DNA of 5,847 bases from a bacterium (GTDB lineage Bacteria; Patescibacteriota; Minisyncoccia; Phycocordibacterales; JAUSIJ01), in assembly GCA_030647855.1 (NCBI GenBank), contig JAUSIJ010000021.1, positions 1 through 5,847 on the forward strand, written 5' to 3'. Under the pieces are notes generated by a model, which saw only the letters and a program-made list of their open reading frames with translations, searched no databases and had not been told where the DNA came from. Within the stretch, counting starts at the first letter, position 1. Every line of letters begins with the position of its first letter. The position numbers and the translations under genes are program-made. Below, one piece after another: positions 1 through 5,847 of this stretch.

Positions 1-2
1 TA

Positions 3-224
3 TACATTGGTTACACCAATAATTTAAAGAAGCGATTCACCGAACATAATCAAGTAAACGTACGGTCGACGAAAGCCCGAGGGCCGTTTACCTTAGTGTA
101 TTATGAAGCATACCGTGCAGAAGGCGATGCTAGAAATAGAGAATCGGCACTAAAGCTTCGAGGACAAGCGAGAAAACACTTGTTCTCTAGATTGGGTCTA
201 AGCCTTCTGCGTAATCAAAGTTAG
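3..224 (+). CDS. GIY-YIG domain nuclease, C-terminal part (5' end outside window)
   Basis: The frame starting at base 3 is open from the window edge to a TAG at 222-224, giving 73 residues. It begins Y-I-G-Y-T-N-N-L-K-K-R-F, the second half of the GIY-YIG signature followed by the conserved Arg and the E-H-N segment. Later come V-Y-Y-E-A-Y and a basic C-terminus with R-G-Q-A-R-K-H-L. This is the layout of the small stand-alone UvrC/URI-type GIY-YIG proteins of about 80-95 residues, so probably only 10-15 N-terminal residues, including the first GIY tyrosine, are missing. The family contains metal-dependent DNA endonucleases, but the cellular role of these small versions is mostly unknown. It has no evident functional link to the sugar genes downstream and looks like the preceding transcription unit. 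Family assignment is strong; the specific function is not known. Confidence 0.88.
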   Translation, partial: YIGYTNNLKKRFTEHNQVNVRSTKARGPFTLVYYEAYRAEGDARNRESALKLRGQARKHLFSRLGLSLLRNQS

Positions 225-234
225 TGTGCGGGTG

Positions 235-240
235 TATAAT
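235..240 (+). promoter_or_regulatory. Candidate sigma70-type -10 box upstream of the alpha-glucan operon
   Basis: A perfect TATAAT lies in the only intergenic gap of the window, 10 nt after the GIY-YIG stop and 49 nt before the GT4 start codon. The hexamer 17 nt upstream (212-217, taatca) matches TTGACA at only three of six positions, so the -35 element is poor. Transcription from here would start near base 247 and leave a leader of about 40 nt. The perfect hexamer and its position support it; the weak -35 and the chance of a random AT-rich match limit confidence. Confidence 0.4.
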
Positions 241-289
241 TGAGCTATCAACCGATATTTATGAAAAGCGGTTATTGCGCGTTGTACAT

Positions 290-1498
290 ATGAAGGTGCT
301 CATGTTTGGCTGGGAGTTCCCGCCACACAACAGCGGAGGGCTGGGAGTCGCCTGCCGGGGGCTCGTGCGCTCACTTTCTAGGCTTGGCGTAGAGGTAACC
401 TTCGTCTTGCCAAAAAAAGTGGCCGTGACTTTTAAGGAGTGCAAGCTGCTATTCGCCGAGGGAGCGCCGGTTGGCGTATGGTCTGTCGAAAGCGGCATAG
501 AACCATACCGGACTTCGGTCGGAAGCGAAGAGGGTCTGCTCTACGGCAGGTCGCTTCTCGAGGAGGTCCATGCATACGGCAGAGCGGCGCGGGCGATCGC
601 GCGTCGAGAAGAATTCGATGTCATTCATGCCCACGACTGGCTCTCTTTTAAAGCGGGCATGGAAGTCAGAGCTGTAAAAAACAGACCGCTTGTGGTGCAC
701 GTCCACGCCACGGAGTTTGACCGAAGCGGCGGCATCAATCCGAACGGCGAAGTGTATAAGATCGAACAGGAGGGTTTTACGGCGGCCGATCTCATTGTGA
801 CGGTGTCCGAGTATACCAAGCAGGTTATTATCTCTCACTACCAAGTTGATCCGAACAAAATTGTGGTGGCGCACAACGGCATCGACCGGGAGGATTATGA
901 TCTCTCACCGGGGACCAGCGAGCTCCATGAACTAAAAAAGCGCGGTAATAAAATTGTTTTGTTTCTCGGCCGCATCACCCTTCAAAAAGGACCCGACTAT
1001 TTTTTGAAAATGGCCAAAAAAATTCTTGATTTTATACCCAACGTTTTTTTTGTGATCGCCGGCAGCGGGGATATGGAGCCGCAAATAATTCGCCAGGCTA
1101 TAGCTCTTGGCATCGCCGATAGACTTCTTTTTGCCGGCTTCCTTCGCGGAGAGGAGCTTGCGGAGGTCTATCGCGCGTCCGATATCTATGTCATGCCGTC
1201 GGTCTCGGAACCGTTCGGGCTGACCTCGCTTGAAGCCTTATTGCACGGCACGCCGGCACTTATTTCCAAACAATCGGGAGCGAGCGAAGTACTCGGTCAC
1301 GTGCTCAAGGTTGATTTTTGGGATATCGACGAAGCGGCCAATAAGATAGTGACGTTACTTAGGGAAAAACCGCTTGCCCGCTGCCTGAAAGTGCACGGCC
1401 AAAGCGAAGTAACTGCTCATAGCTGGGCTGAAACTGCCAAAAAGTGCGCCGGTTATTATGAGCAGTTGCTCGGCTTAAGGGCGCTCCAAACCATATGA
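290..1498 (+). CDS. GT4 family glycosyltransferase, glycogen/alpha-glucan synthase-like
   Basis: This 402-residue GT-B fold enzyme probably transfers glucose from ADP- or UDP-glucose to the non-reducing end of an alpha-1,4-glucan in the cytoplasm. The N-terminal Rossmann domain opens with G-W-E-F-P-P (7-12) and S-G-G-L-G (15-19), then H-A-H-D-W (113-117). The C-terminal donor-binding domain has G-R-x3-Q-K-G (227-234; R228 and K233 expected to contact the diphosphate), a G-S-G-D loop, and E-P-F-G-L-T-S-L-E, the E-x7-E motif (E307, E315). The start is taken at ATG 290 because family members begin at the M-K-V-L-M-F-G-W strand; a GTG at 224 would add 22 unrelated residues. No clear Shine-Dalgarno precedes 290. 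The GT5 K-x-G-G-L lysine is replaced by H-N-S-G-G-L. Its stop overlaps the GH57 start by 4 nt (ATGA). Neighbouring amylase and glucoamylase genes support glucan synthesis, but donor and acceptor cannot be read from sequence. A sucrose- or trehalose-type GT4 activity is the main alternative. Confidence 0.87.
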   Translation: MKVLMFGWEFPPHNSGGLGVACRGLVRSLSRLGVEVTFVLPKKVAVTFKECKLLFAEGAPVGVWSVESGIEPYRTSVGSEEGLLYGRSLLEEVHAYGRAARAIARREEFDVIHAHDWLSFKAGMEVRAVKNRPLVVHVHATEFDRSGGINPNGEVYKIEQEGFTAADLIVTVSEYTKQVIISHYQVDPNKIVVAHNGIDREDYDLSPGTSELHELKKRGNKIVLFLGRITLQKGPDYFLKMAKKILDFIPNVFFVIAGSGDMEPQIIRQAIALGIADRLLFAGFLRGEELAEVYRASDIYVMPSVSEPFGLTSLEALLHGTPALISKQSGASEVLGHVLKVDFWDIDEAANKIVTLLREKPLARCLKVHGQSEVTAHSWAETAKKCAGYYEQLLGLRALQTI

Positions 1499-2733
1499 CC
1501 GCGGTGTGTTTTTATTTCCAAGTTCATCAGCCTCTGCGCGTTCGGCGCTACCGAATTTTTGATATCGGCAAAGAGCACGATTATTTTGAGCACCGCGGGG
1601 CTGATAATCTCAACAATAGAAAAGTCCTTGAAAAGGTTTCGAACAAGTGCTATTTGCCGGCCAATAAGGTCATCGAAGAGCTGCTCAAGAAACATCCGAA
1701 TTTCAAGGTGAGCTTTTCATTTTCCGGAGTGTTGCTCGAACAGCTTGAGCGAGACCAGCCGGACGTACTCGCCTCTTTCAAGCGGCTCGTCGATACGGGA
1801 AAAGTTGAGGTGCTCGGCGAAACGTATTACCACTCGCTTGCCGCGCTCTACTCGGATAAAGAATTCGAAGCGCAGGTGCGACTTCACAGCGTGCTTGTCA
1901 AGCGATTATTTTCCTTTAAGCCGAAAGTTTTTCGCAATACCGAACTCATTTACCACAACCATATCGCGGATCTAGTGGCCAAACTCGGCTTCAAAGGAAT
2001 CCTCGCTGAAGGTGCCGATCGGATCTTAGGATTTCGCAGTCCGGATTTCGTCTATCAAGCGCACCGGACGCCAATAAAAATGCTTCTTAAAAATTATCGG
2101 CTTTCGGATGATATCGCCTTCAGATTCAGTTCTCGCGAGTGGAGCGAATTTCCTCTGACTGCTTCGAAGTTCGCTTCGTGGATCTCTGCTCGCAACGGCG
2201 CGGCGGACGTCATCAACCTCTTCATGGATTACGAGACCTTCGGCGAGCATCAGTGGGAAGATACAGGCATCTTTGAATTTCTCAAGGCGCTGCCCGAGGA
2301 GGTAGAGCGGCACCCCGATAACAGATTTGTCACTCCGAGCGAGGCCTTTGATAATTTTCCGGCCCGAGAAACGCTCGATGTGCCGTACTATGTCTCCTGG
2401 GCGGATATCGAGCGTGATCTTTCCGCGTGGCGTTCAAACGAGATGCAGTACGAGGCTCTGAAAAGAATCTACGACCTCGAAAAACCGATTCTCGCGAGCG
2501 GCGAAGGGAAACTCCTCGATGATTGGCGCAAACTCCAAACTTCGGACCATTTCTACTACATGTGCACCAAGTGGTTTGCTGACGGGGACGTCCATAAGTA
2601 TTTCAATCCGTATGAATCGCCCTACGACGCTTTTATTGCTTACATAAACGCCGTAAATGACTTACAATTAAGGGTACAAGAAGGGAAACGCGCCAAGCGA
2701 TGGCCTGCGACTATTTCGAATGAGTACCATTAA
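1495..2733 (+). CDS. GH57 family alpha-amylase
   Basis: The 412-residue product is a retaining alpha-glucan hydrolase of family GH57 with an incomplete (beta/alpha)7 barrel, predicted to cut internal alpha-1,4 bonds. The conserved GH57 regions appear in order: H-Q-P at 11-13, F-S-G-V-L-L-E around 76-82, F-R-N-T-E-L at 146-151 with nucleophile E150, M-D-Y-E-T-F-G-E-H-Q-W at 244-254 with general acid D245, and W-A-D-I-E-R-D-L-S-A-W followed by N-E-M-Q (302-318). These match the alpha-amylase subgroup (Methanocaldococcus jannaschii type) rather than the longer GH57 branching enzymes or 4-alpha-glucanotransferases. The C-terminal T-S-D-H-F-Y-Y-M block and the S-P-Y-D-A-F-I segment are also typical of this subgroup. 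There is no signal peptide; the barrel starts at residue 4, so it should be intracellular. The ATG sits in an ATGA overlap with the GT4 stop, with AAGGG 13 nt upstream, suggesting coupled translation. All catalytic residues are present. Confidence 0.94.
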   Translation: MTAVCFYFQVHQPLRVRRYRIFDIGKEHDYFEHRGADNLNNRKVLEKVSNKCYLPANKVIEELLKKHPNFKVSFSFSGVLLEQLERDQPDVLASFKRLVDTGKVEVLGETYYHSLAALYSDKEFEAQVRLHSVLVKRLFSFKPKVFRNTELIYHNHIADLVAKLGFKGILAEGADRILGFRSPDFVYQAHRTPIKMLLKNYRLSDDIAFRFSSREWSEFPLTASKFASWISARNGAADVINLFMDYETFGEHQWEDTGIFEFLKALPEEVERHPDNRFVTPSEAFDNFPARETLDVPYYVSWADIERDLSAWRSNEMQYEALKRIYDLEKPILASGEGKLLDDWRKLQTSDHFYYMCTKWFADGDVHKYFNPYESPYDAFIAYINAVNDLQLRVQEGKRAKRWPATISNEYH

Positions 2734-3034
2734 AAAAAGGAAAATAATTTTGGTCCGCAAAAGATCGCCTCGCGAGCGTCACCGGGGAGTTTCGGCGCCT
2801 GATGGTCAGCGCTTTTGGGTACATCACGGGCCGATAGTAGCAAATCTCAAGGAACTCCTGGAAGCACTCCACCGCATGAGCGAAGAGCAGTTTGAGCACC
2901 ACACCTCGCGGGAGGTTAATGATTTTGCCGTTTGGGCAAGCGACGTTCTCGGCGAGCGAGCTTTAGCCAAGAAGATGATCAAAATGAAATCAAGAGTTGA
3001 CCTTATTAAGCTTATTGAGGTCTATATCGCATAA
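2720..3034 (+). CDS. Small DUF5752-type protein of unknown function
   Basis: This 104-residue protein has no known activity. From memory, its core resembles DUF5752: F-W-V-H-H-G-P at 32-38, a short helix N-L-K-E-L (42-46) running into L-L-E-A-L, M-S-E-E-Q-F at 53-58, H-H at 60-61, N-D-F-A-x-W (67-72), and D-V-L-G (75-78) before a basic helical tail. No signal peptide, transmembrane helix or classic catalytic motif is visible. Residues 1-23 are very basic (ten Lys/Arg), possibly an extension beyond the core. The ATG at 2720 lies inside the end of the GH57 gene (14-nt overlap, different frame) and has no Shine-Dalgarno. An in-frame TTG at 2750 is preceded by AAGG with 9-nt spacing and would remove ten residues. 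The stop is only 2 nt before the glucoamylase ATG. Placement between two alpha-glucan hydrolases suggests an accessory or regulatory role in glucan turnover, which is inference. The gene call is firm, the family fairly sure. Confidence 0.82.
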   Translation: MSTIKKRKIILVRKRSPRERHRGVSAPDGQRFWVHHGPIVANLKELLEALHRMSEEQFEHHTSREVNDFAVWASDVLGERALAKKMIKMKSRVDLIKLIEVYIA

Positions 3035-3036
3035 GC

Positions 3037-5001
3037 ATGGCGCGCTCACTGGTCCTTGGCAATGGTAATGTGCTCCTCTGCTTCGACAAATTCGGGCAGG
3101 TACGAGATTTTTATTTTCCCTACGTGGGGCTTGAAAATCATGTGGGCAAGGAGAATGTTCATAAAATCGGGGTTTTTGCGGATGGCGCCATGCTTTGGCT
3201 TGATAACGGCGAATGGAAGGTAACGGTCGACTACGAGGACGAGACGCTCGCGTCGAATATTCGAGCCATACACGCAGGGGCCATGCTCAATATCGCCTTT
3301 ACCGACATCGTTTACAACGAAACGAATATCTTTTTAAGAAAAATAAAAATAACGAACGGCGCTTCTCACGAGCGGACGATCAAACTTTTTTTTAATCAAC
3401 AGCTCGAGATCTCAGAAACGAACTCAGCCAACACGGCCTACTACAATCCTGACATAGAATCGATAATCCACTACAAGCGCCGGAGAGTTTTTCTTGTCGG
3501 GGGCAGTGCTCTCGGGAAGGCATTTGACGAGTACAGCACGGGTTTATTTAAGACAGAAGGGAAGGACGGCACATGGCGCGACGCGGAGAATGGAACTCTT
3601 TCAAAAAACGCGGTTGAACATGGTTCGGTTGATTCAACGATCGGTTTTACCATTGCCCTCGCGGCCGGCGAAAGCCAGGAGCTCTATTATTGGGTCATCG
3701 TCGGCGAAACTTTCCGCGAGGTGAAACGCCTGCGGGCGGAACTGCTCGAGAAGGGACCGGAACACCTCTTAACGAGCACCACCAATTTTTGGCACACTTG
3801 GGTTAATACCTCGACTTTTAATTTAGGGCCGCTTGGTCCCAGACTCGTCTCACTTTTCAAGCGATCGCTCCTCATTATCCGCACTCACGCCGATAATCGT
3901 GGTGCTATTATCGCGTCCGGTGACTCCGGCGCTTACCAATTTGGCGGACGCGATACCTATAGTTACACGTGGTCGCGTGATGGCTCCTTTACGGCGCTTG
4001 CCCTCGATGAGGCTGGCTACCATGACATCACCAAAAGATTTTTTCTTTTTTTTAAGGACGTTTTGACCGATGAGGGCTATCTTCTCCACAAGTACCACTC
4101 CGACCGGTCGCTTGGTAGCTCGTGGCATCCGTGGATTCGCAATGGCAAGCGACAGATCGCTTTTCAAGAGGATGAAACGGCGCTCGTCCTGATCGCCCTC
4201 TGGCATTACTATGAAAAAACCCACGATCTCGAATTTATCGAAGAGCTTTACAACCCATTCATTAAAAAAGCGGCTGAATTTCTAGCGAGCTACCGTGAGA
4301 AAAATACCGGTCTGCCGAATGAGAGCTATGATCTATGGGAAGAAAAATATGGCATAACCACCTTTACCACAGCGGCAGTCTTCGGCGCGCTTGAAGCGGC
4401 CGCTCGTTTTGCCGTTCTTTTGGGCAAGGAAGAAGAGAGGAAACTCTATAGCGGAGAGGCGGTAAAAATTCGCCAGGCGCTCATGAAGTATCTCTATAAC
4501 GAGGATCAAGGCCATTTTCGGAAACTGGCAGTCATAGCTTCAAACGGGCTTGAATTTGACGAAACGATCGACGTGAGCAGTTTCTTCGGACTCTATAAGT
4601 TCGGTGTGCTCTCACTTGATGACCCACTCCTCGCTCGCGTGGCCACAATTACAAAAAAAGAACTGACGCTCGCGACGACTGTCGGTGGCGTGGCACGTTA
4701 TAAGGGAGACAAATACTATGAAACGAGTAGCGAGCTTCCCGGTAACCCATGGTTTGTCACTACCCTCTGGATGCTCCAGTATGACATAGCCTCGGCCAAG
4801 GACGCAGTAGCTCTCGAGAAAATTTTCGCCGCCCTTACGACGGTTGGCGGCTACGCGCTCCAGTCGGGCGTTCTTTCAGAGCAACTCCATCCTTTTTCGG
4901 GCCAACAAATCTCTGTCGCTCCGCTGACGTGGAGCCATGCCGAATTCGTCAACACCGTCATCCACTATCTTCGAAAGTTTGAAGAGTTAAACAAACGATA
5001 A
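3037..5001 (+). CDS. GH15 family glucoamylase (glucan 1,4-alpha-glucosidase)
   Basis: The 654-residue protein is predicted to release glucose from the non-reducing ends of alpha-glucans with inversion. Residues 1 to about 270 form the N-terminal beta-sandwich domain of prokaryotic glucoamylases, opening with L-G-N-G-N and D-F-Y-F-P-Y-V-G. The rest is an (alpha/alpha)6 barrel with S-Y-T-W-S-R-D-G near 309-316. Catalytic residues are visible: Y-D-L-W-E-E at 431-436, where E435 aligns with the general acid of fungal glucoamylase (E179), and S-E-Q at 614-616, where E615 is the expected general base, followed by L-T-W-S-H-A. Length is normal for the two-domain bacterial/archaeal form. No signal peptide is seen, so the enzyme is probably cytoplasmic, unlike secreted starch-degrading glucoamylases. 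The ATG lies 2 nt after the DUF5752 stop, with a weak GAGG 16 nt upstream. The stop overlaps the ATPase ATG (TAATG). GH15 also includes trehalases and dextran dextrinases, so exact substrate is open; the neighbours favour maltodextrin or glycogen. Confidence 0.93.
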   Translation: MARSLVLGNGNVLLCFDKFGQVRDFYFPYVGLENHVGKENVHKIGVFADGAMLWLDNGEWKVTVDYEDETLASNIRAIHAGAMLNIAFTDIVYNETNIFLRKIKITNGASHERTIKLFFNQQLEISETNSANTAYYNPDIESIIHYKRRRVFLVGGSALGKAFDEYSTGLFKTEGKDGTWRDAENGTLSKNAVEHGSVDSTIGFTIALAAGESQELYYWVIVGETFREVKRLRAELLEKGPEHLLTSTTNFWHTWVNTSTFNLGPLGPRLVSLFKRSLLIIRTHADNRGAIIASGDSGAYQFGGRDTYSYTWSRDGSFTALALDEAGYHDITKRFFLFFKDVLTDEGYLLHKYHSDRSLGSSWHPWIRNGKRQIAFQEDETALVLIALWHYYEKTHDLEFIEELYNPFIKKAAEFLASYREKNTGLPNESYDLWEEKYGITTFTTAAVFGALEAAARFAVLLGKEEERKLYSGEAVKIRQALMKYLYNEDQGHFRKLAVIASNGLEFDETIDVSSFFGLYKFGVLSLDDPLLARVATITKKELTLATTVGGVARYKGDKYYETSSELPGNPWFVTTLWMLQYDIASAKDAVALEKIFAALTTVGGYALQSGVLSEQLHPFSGQQISVAPLTWSHAEFVNTVIHYLRKFEELNKR

Positions 5002-5847
5002 TGCACCATGTGGGCGAGACATTCCTGAAAGATGCCGAGTTCACTACTTCGCAAAAAAAGGGAAGTGGACTCTGGTATGCAGAGCTTGAAACCCGCCTTT
5101 TCGAATTAGCGAGTAGTTCAGAGCATGGTTTGACCGAGGAGATCGCCATGATTCGGCTACAAGAGCACGGACCAAACGCGCTGCCCGCTCCCCGCAGGGA
5201 CGGGCCGTTTGTCGTTTTTTTTCGGCAGTTTGAGAGTCCCCTTATTTATTTATTGCTTATCGCTGGCGCCATTGTCGCGGCTATGGGCCAGTCTCTCGAT
5301 GCCCTGACCATCTTCGGCGTTCTATTGTTCAACGCGCTGGTCGGCGCTTTTCAGGAGGGCAAAGCGCAGCGAACGCTCGATACTTTGCGCACGTTTACCA
5401 AAACCGAAGCGCGAGTTATGCGGGGAGGAAAGGAGCTGCTTGTTTCCGATGAAATGGTGGTGCCGGGCGATGTCCTCGCGCTCGGCGAGGGCGACAAGAT
5501 ATCGGCCGACGCCCGAATATTCGATGCTCACAATTTAAAAGTGGATGAGTCGACCCTTACCGGCGAGTCGTTGCCGATTGTCAAGAATGACCTGACGCTT
5601 GAGGCGCGGCCGCTCATGATTGGCGATCAGACCAACATGGTTTTTAAAGGTACTTTCGTGGTTTCGGGCAATGCTAAAGCGCTTGTTGTGGCGACGGGAA
5701 AAAACACCGAGATTGGGCGGATCGGCACGGCTCTGGCCATGATCACCGAAAAAATGCCGCTCAAGGAAGACATTAAAAGCCTCTCGCGCTATATCACTGT
5801 GGCGGTGGTTATTATTTCGGCTTTCATTTTCGGTGCCGGTCTTTTAA
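5001..5847 (+). CDS. P-type cation-transporting ATPase, N-terminal part (3' end outside window)
   Basis: An open frame runs from ATG 5001 to the window edge: 282 complete codons plus one base. It shows the start of a P-type ATPase: a cytoplasmic cation-ATPase N-terminal domain (about 22-75, with G-L-T-x-E-E and G-P-N-A-L-P), TM1 (about 79-96), TM2 (about 99-117) ending in F-Q-E, then the actuator domain with P-G-D-V (about 153-156), D-E-S-T-L-T-G-E-S (182-190; T187-G188-E189-S190 is the dephosphorylation loop), and TM3 starting near 262. The motif order looks like the P2A (SERCA/PacL-like) or P3A (proton pump) classes. The D-K-T-G-T phosphorylation site and the TM4 ion-binding motif lie beyond the edge, so the transported ion cannot be assigned. 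Full-length relatives are around 850-950 residues. The ATG shares one base with the glucoamylase TAA (TAATG), implying translational coupling. A weak GAAGAG lies 14 nt upstream. It acts in the cytoplasmic membrane. Confidence 0.92.
   Translation, partial: MHHVGETFLKDAEFTTSQKKGSGLWYAELETRLFELASSSEHGLTEEIAMIRLQEHGPNALPAPRRDGPFVVFFRQFESPLIYLLLIAGAIVAAMGQSLDALTIFGVLLFNALVGAFQEGKAQRTLDTLRTFTKTEARVMRGGKELLVSDEMVVPGDVLALGEGDKISADARIFDAHNLKVDESTLTGESLPIVKNDLTLEARPLMIGDQTNMVFKGTFVVSGNAKALVVATGKNTEIGRIGTALAMITEKMPLKEDIKSLSRYITVAVVIISAFIFGAGLL

Noticed and set aside
164..187. Short inverted repeats (ACAAG/CTTGT and GAGAA/TTCTC) as a possible terminator
   Set aside because: Stems are only 5 bp, they are interleaved so they cannot both form, there is no T tract after them, and they lie inside the GIY-YIG coding frame.
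224..289. Upstream GTG start for the GT4 gene, overlapping the GIY-YIG stop as TAGTG
   Set aside because: The 22 extra residues do not look like any GT4 N-terminus, and the Rossmann fold begins exactly at the ATG at 290. It would also place the TATAAT box inside the coding region. Not excluded outright.
449..874. 141-codon open frame on the minus strand opposite the GT4 gene
   Set aside because: It lies wholly inside a gene with clear GT4 motifs, and its translation has no recognisable domain. It fits an antisense shadow of biased codon use.
1495..2733. GH57 gene as a glycogen branching enzyme or 4-alpha-glucanotransferase
   Set aside because: The 412-residue length, H-Q-P region 1 and the F-R-N-T-E-L and M-D-Y-E-T-F-G-E-H motifs fit the alpha-amylase subgroup. 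Branching enzymes are longer, with an extra C-terminal helical domain and different motifs.
3850..4224. 124-codon open frame on the minus strand opposite the GH15 catalytic domain
   Set aside because: It sits opposite conserved glucoamylase sequence. The translation is low-complexity (Lys run, Val/Thr/Ser-rich) and matches no family I know.
3037..5001. GH15 gene as a trehalase
   Set aside because: Some GH15 proteins are trehalases, but the opening L-G-N-G-N and D-F-Y-F-P-Y-V-G and the location beside an amylase favour glucoamylase. Sequence alone does not fully exclude it.
1..5847. CRISPR array, insertion sequence, tRNA/rRNA or riboswitch
   Set aside because: No spaced direct repeats, terminal inverted repeats with a transposase, or structured RNA patterns were seen. 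Nearly every base is accounted for by coding sequence.

Overview
The window is a compact bacterial gene block, all on the + strand, with almost no non-coding DNA. It holds the 3' end of a GIY-YIG nuclease gene, then five tightly packed genes: a GT4 glycogen-synthase-like glycosyltransferase, a GH57 alpha-amylase, a small DUF5752-type protein of unknown function, a GH15 glucoamylase, and the 5' part of a P-type cation ATPase that runs off the right edge. Base composition is moderate, near 50% G+C by eye. Short stand-alone GIY-YIG proteins, very tight overlaps and a general lack of strong Shine-Dalgarno sites would fit a Patescibacteria/CPR (Parcubacteria-like) genome. That is an inference: similar alpha-glucan gene sets occur in other bacteria, and nothing here is a taxonomic marker.

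Layout: 3-224 is the GIY-YIG tail. The only real intergenic stretch is 225-289, which carries a consensus-like TATAAT box (235-240). The GT4 gene (290-1498) overlaps GH57 (1495-2733) through ATGA. GH57 overlaps the DUF5752 gene (2720-3034) by 14 nt. The glucoamylase gene (3037-5001) follows after 2 nt. The ATPase gene (5001 to the edge) overlaps the glucoamylase stop through TAATG. The ATPase ORF is open at the window edge and reads cleanly for 282 codons. These junctions argue for one transcript with translational coupling.

Working together: none of the three carbohydrate enzymes has a visible signal peptide or membrane segment, so they probably act in the cytoplasm. The GT4 enzyme would extend an alpha-1,4-glucan from a nucleotide sugar, the GH57 enzyme would cut it internally, and the GH15 enzyme would release glucose from the ends. 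This makes a small make-and-break storage-glucan module. No branching enzyme, ADP-glucose pyrophosphorylase or phosphorylase is present in this window. The DUF5752 protein, embedded between two hydrolases, is the least understood part and the best candidate for something new. The coupled P-type ATPase is an unexpected partner. No RNA genes, CRISPR arrays, insertion sequences, attachment sites or convincing terminators were seen.
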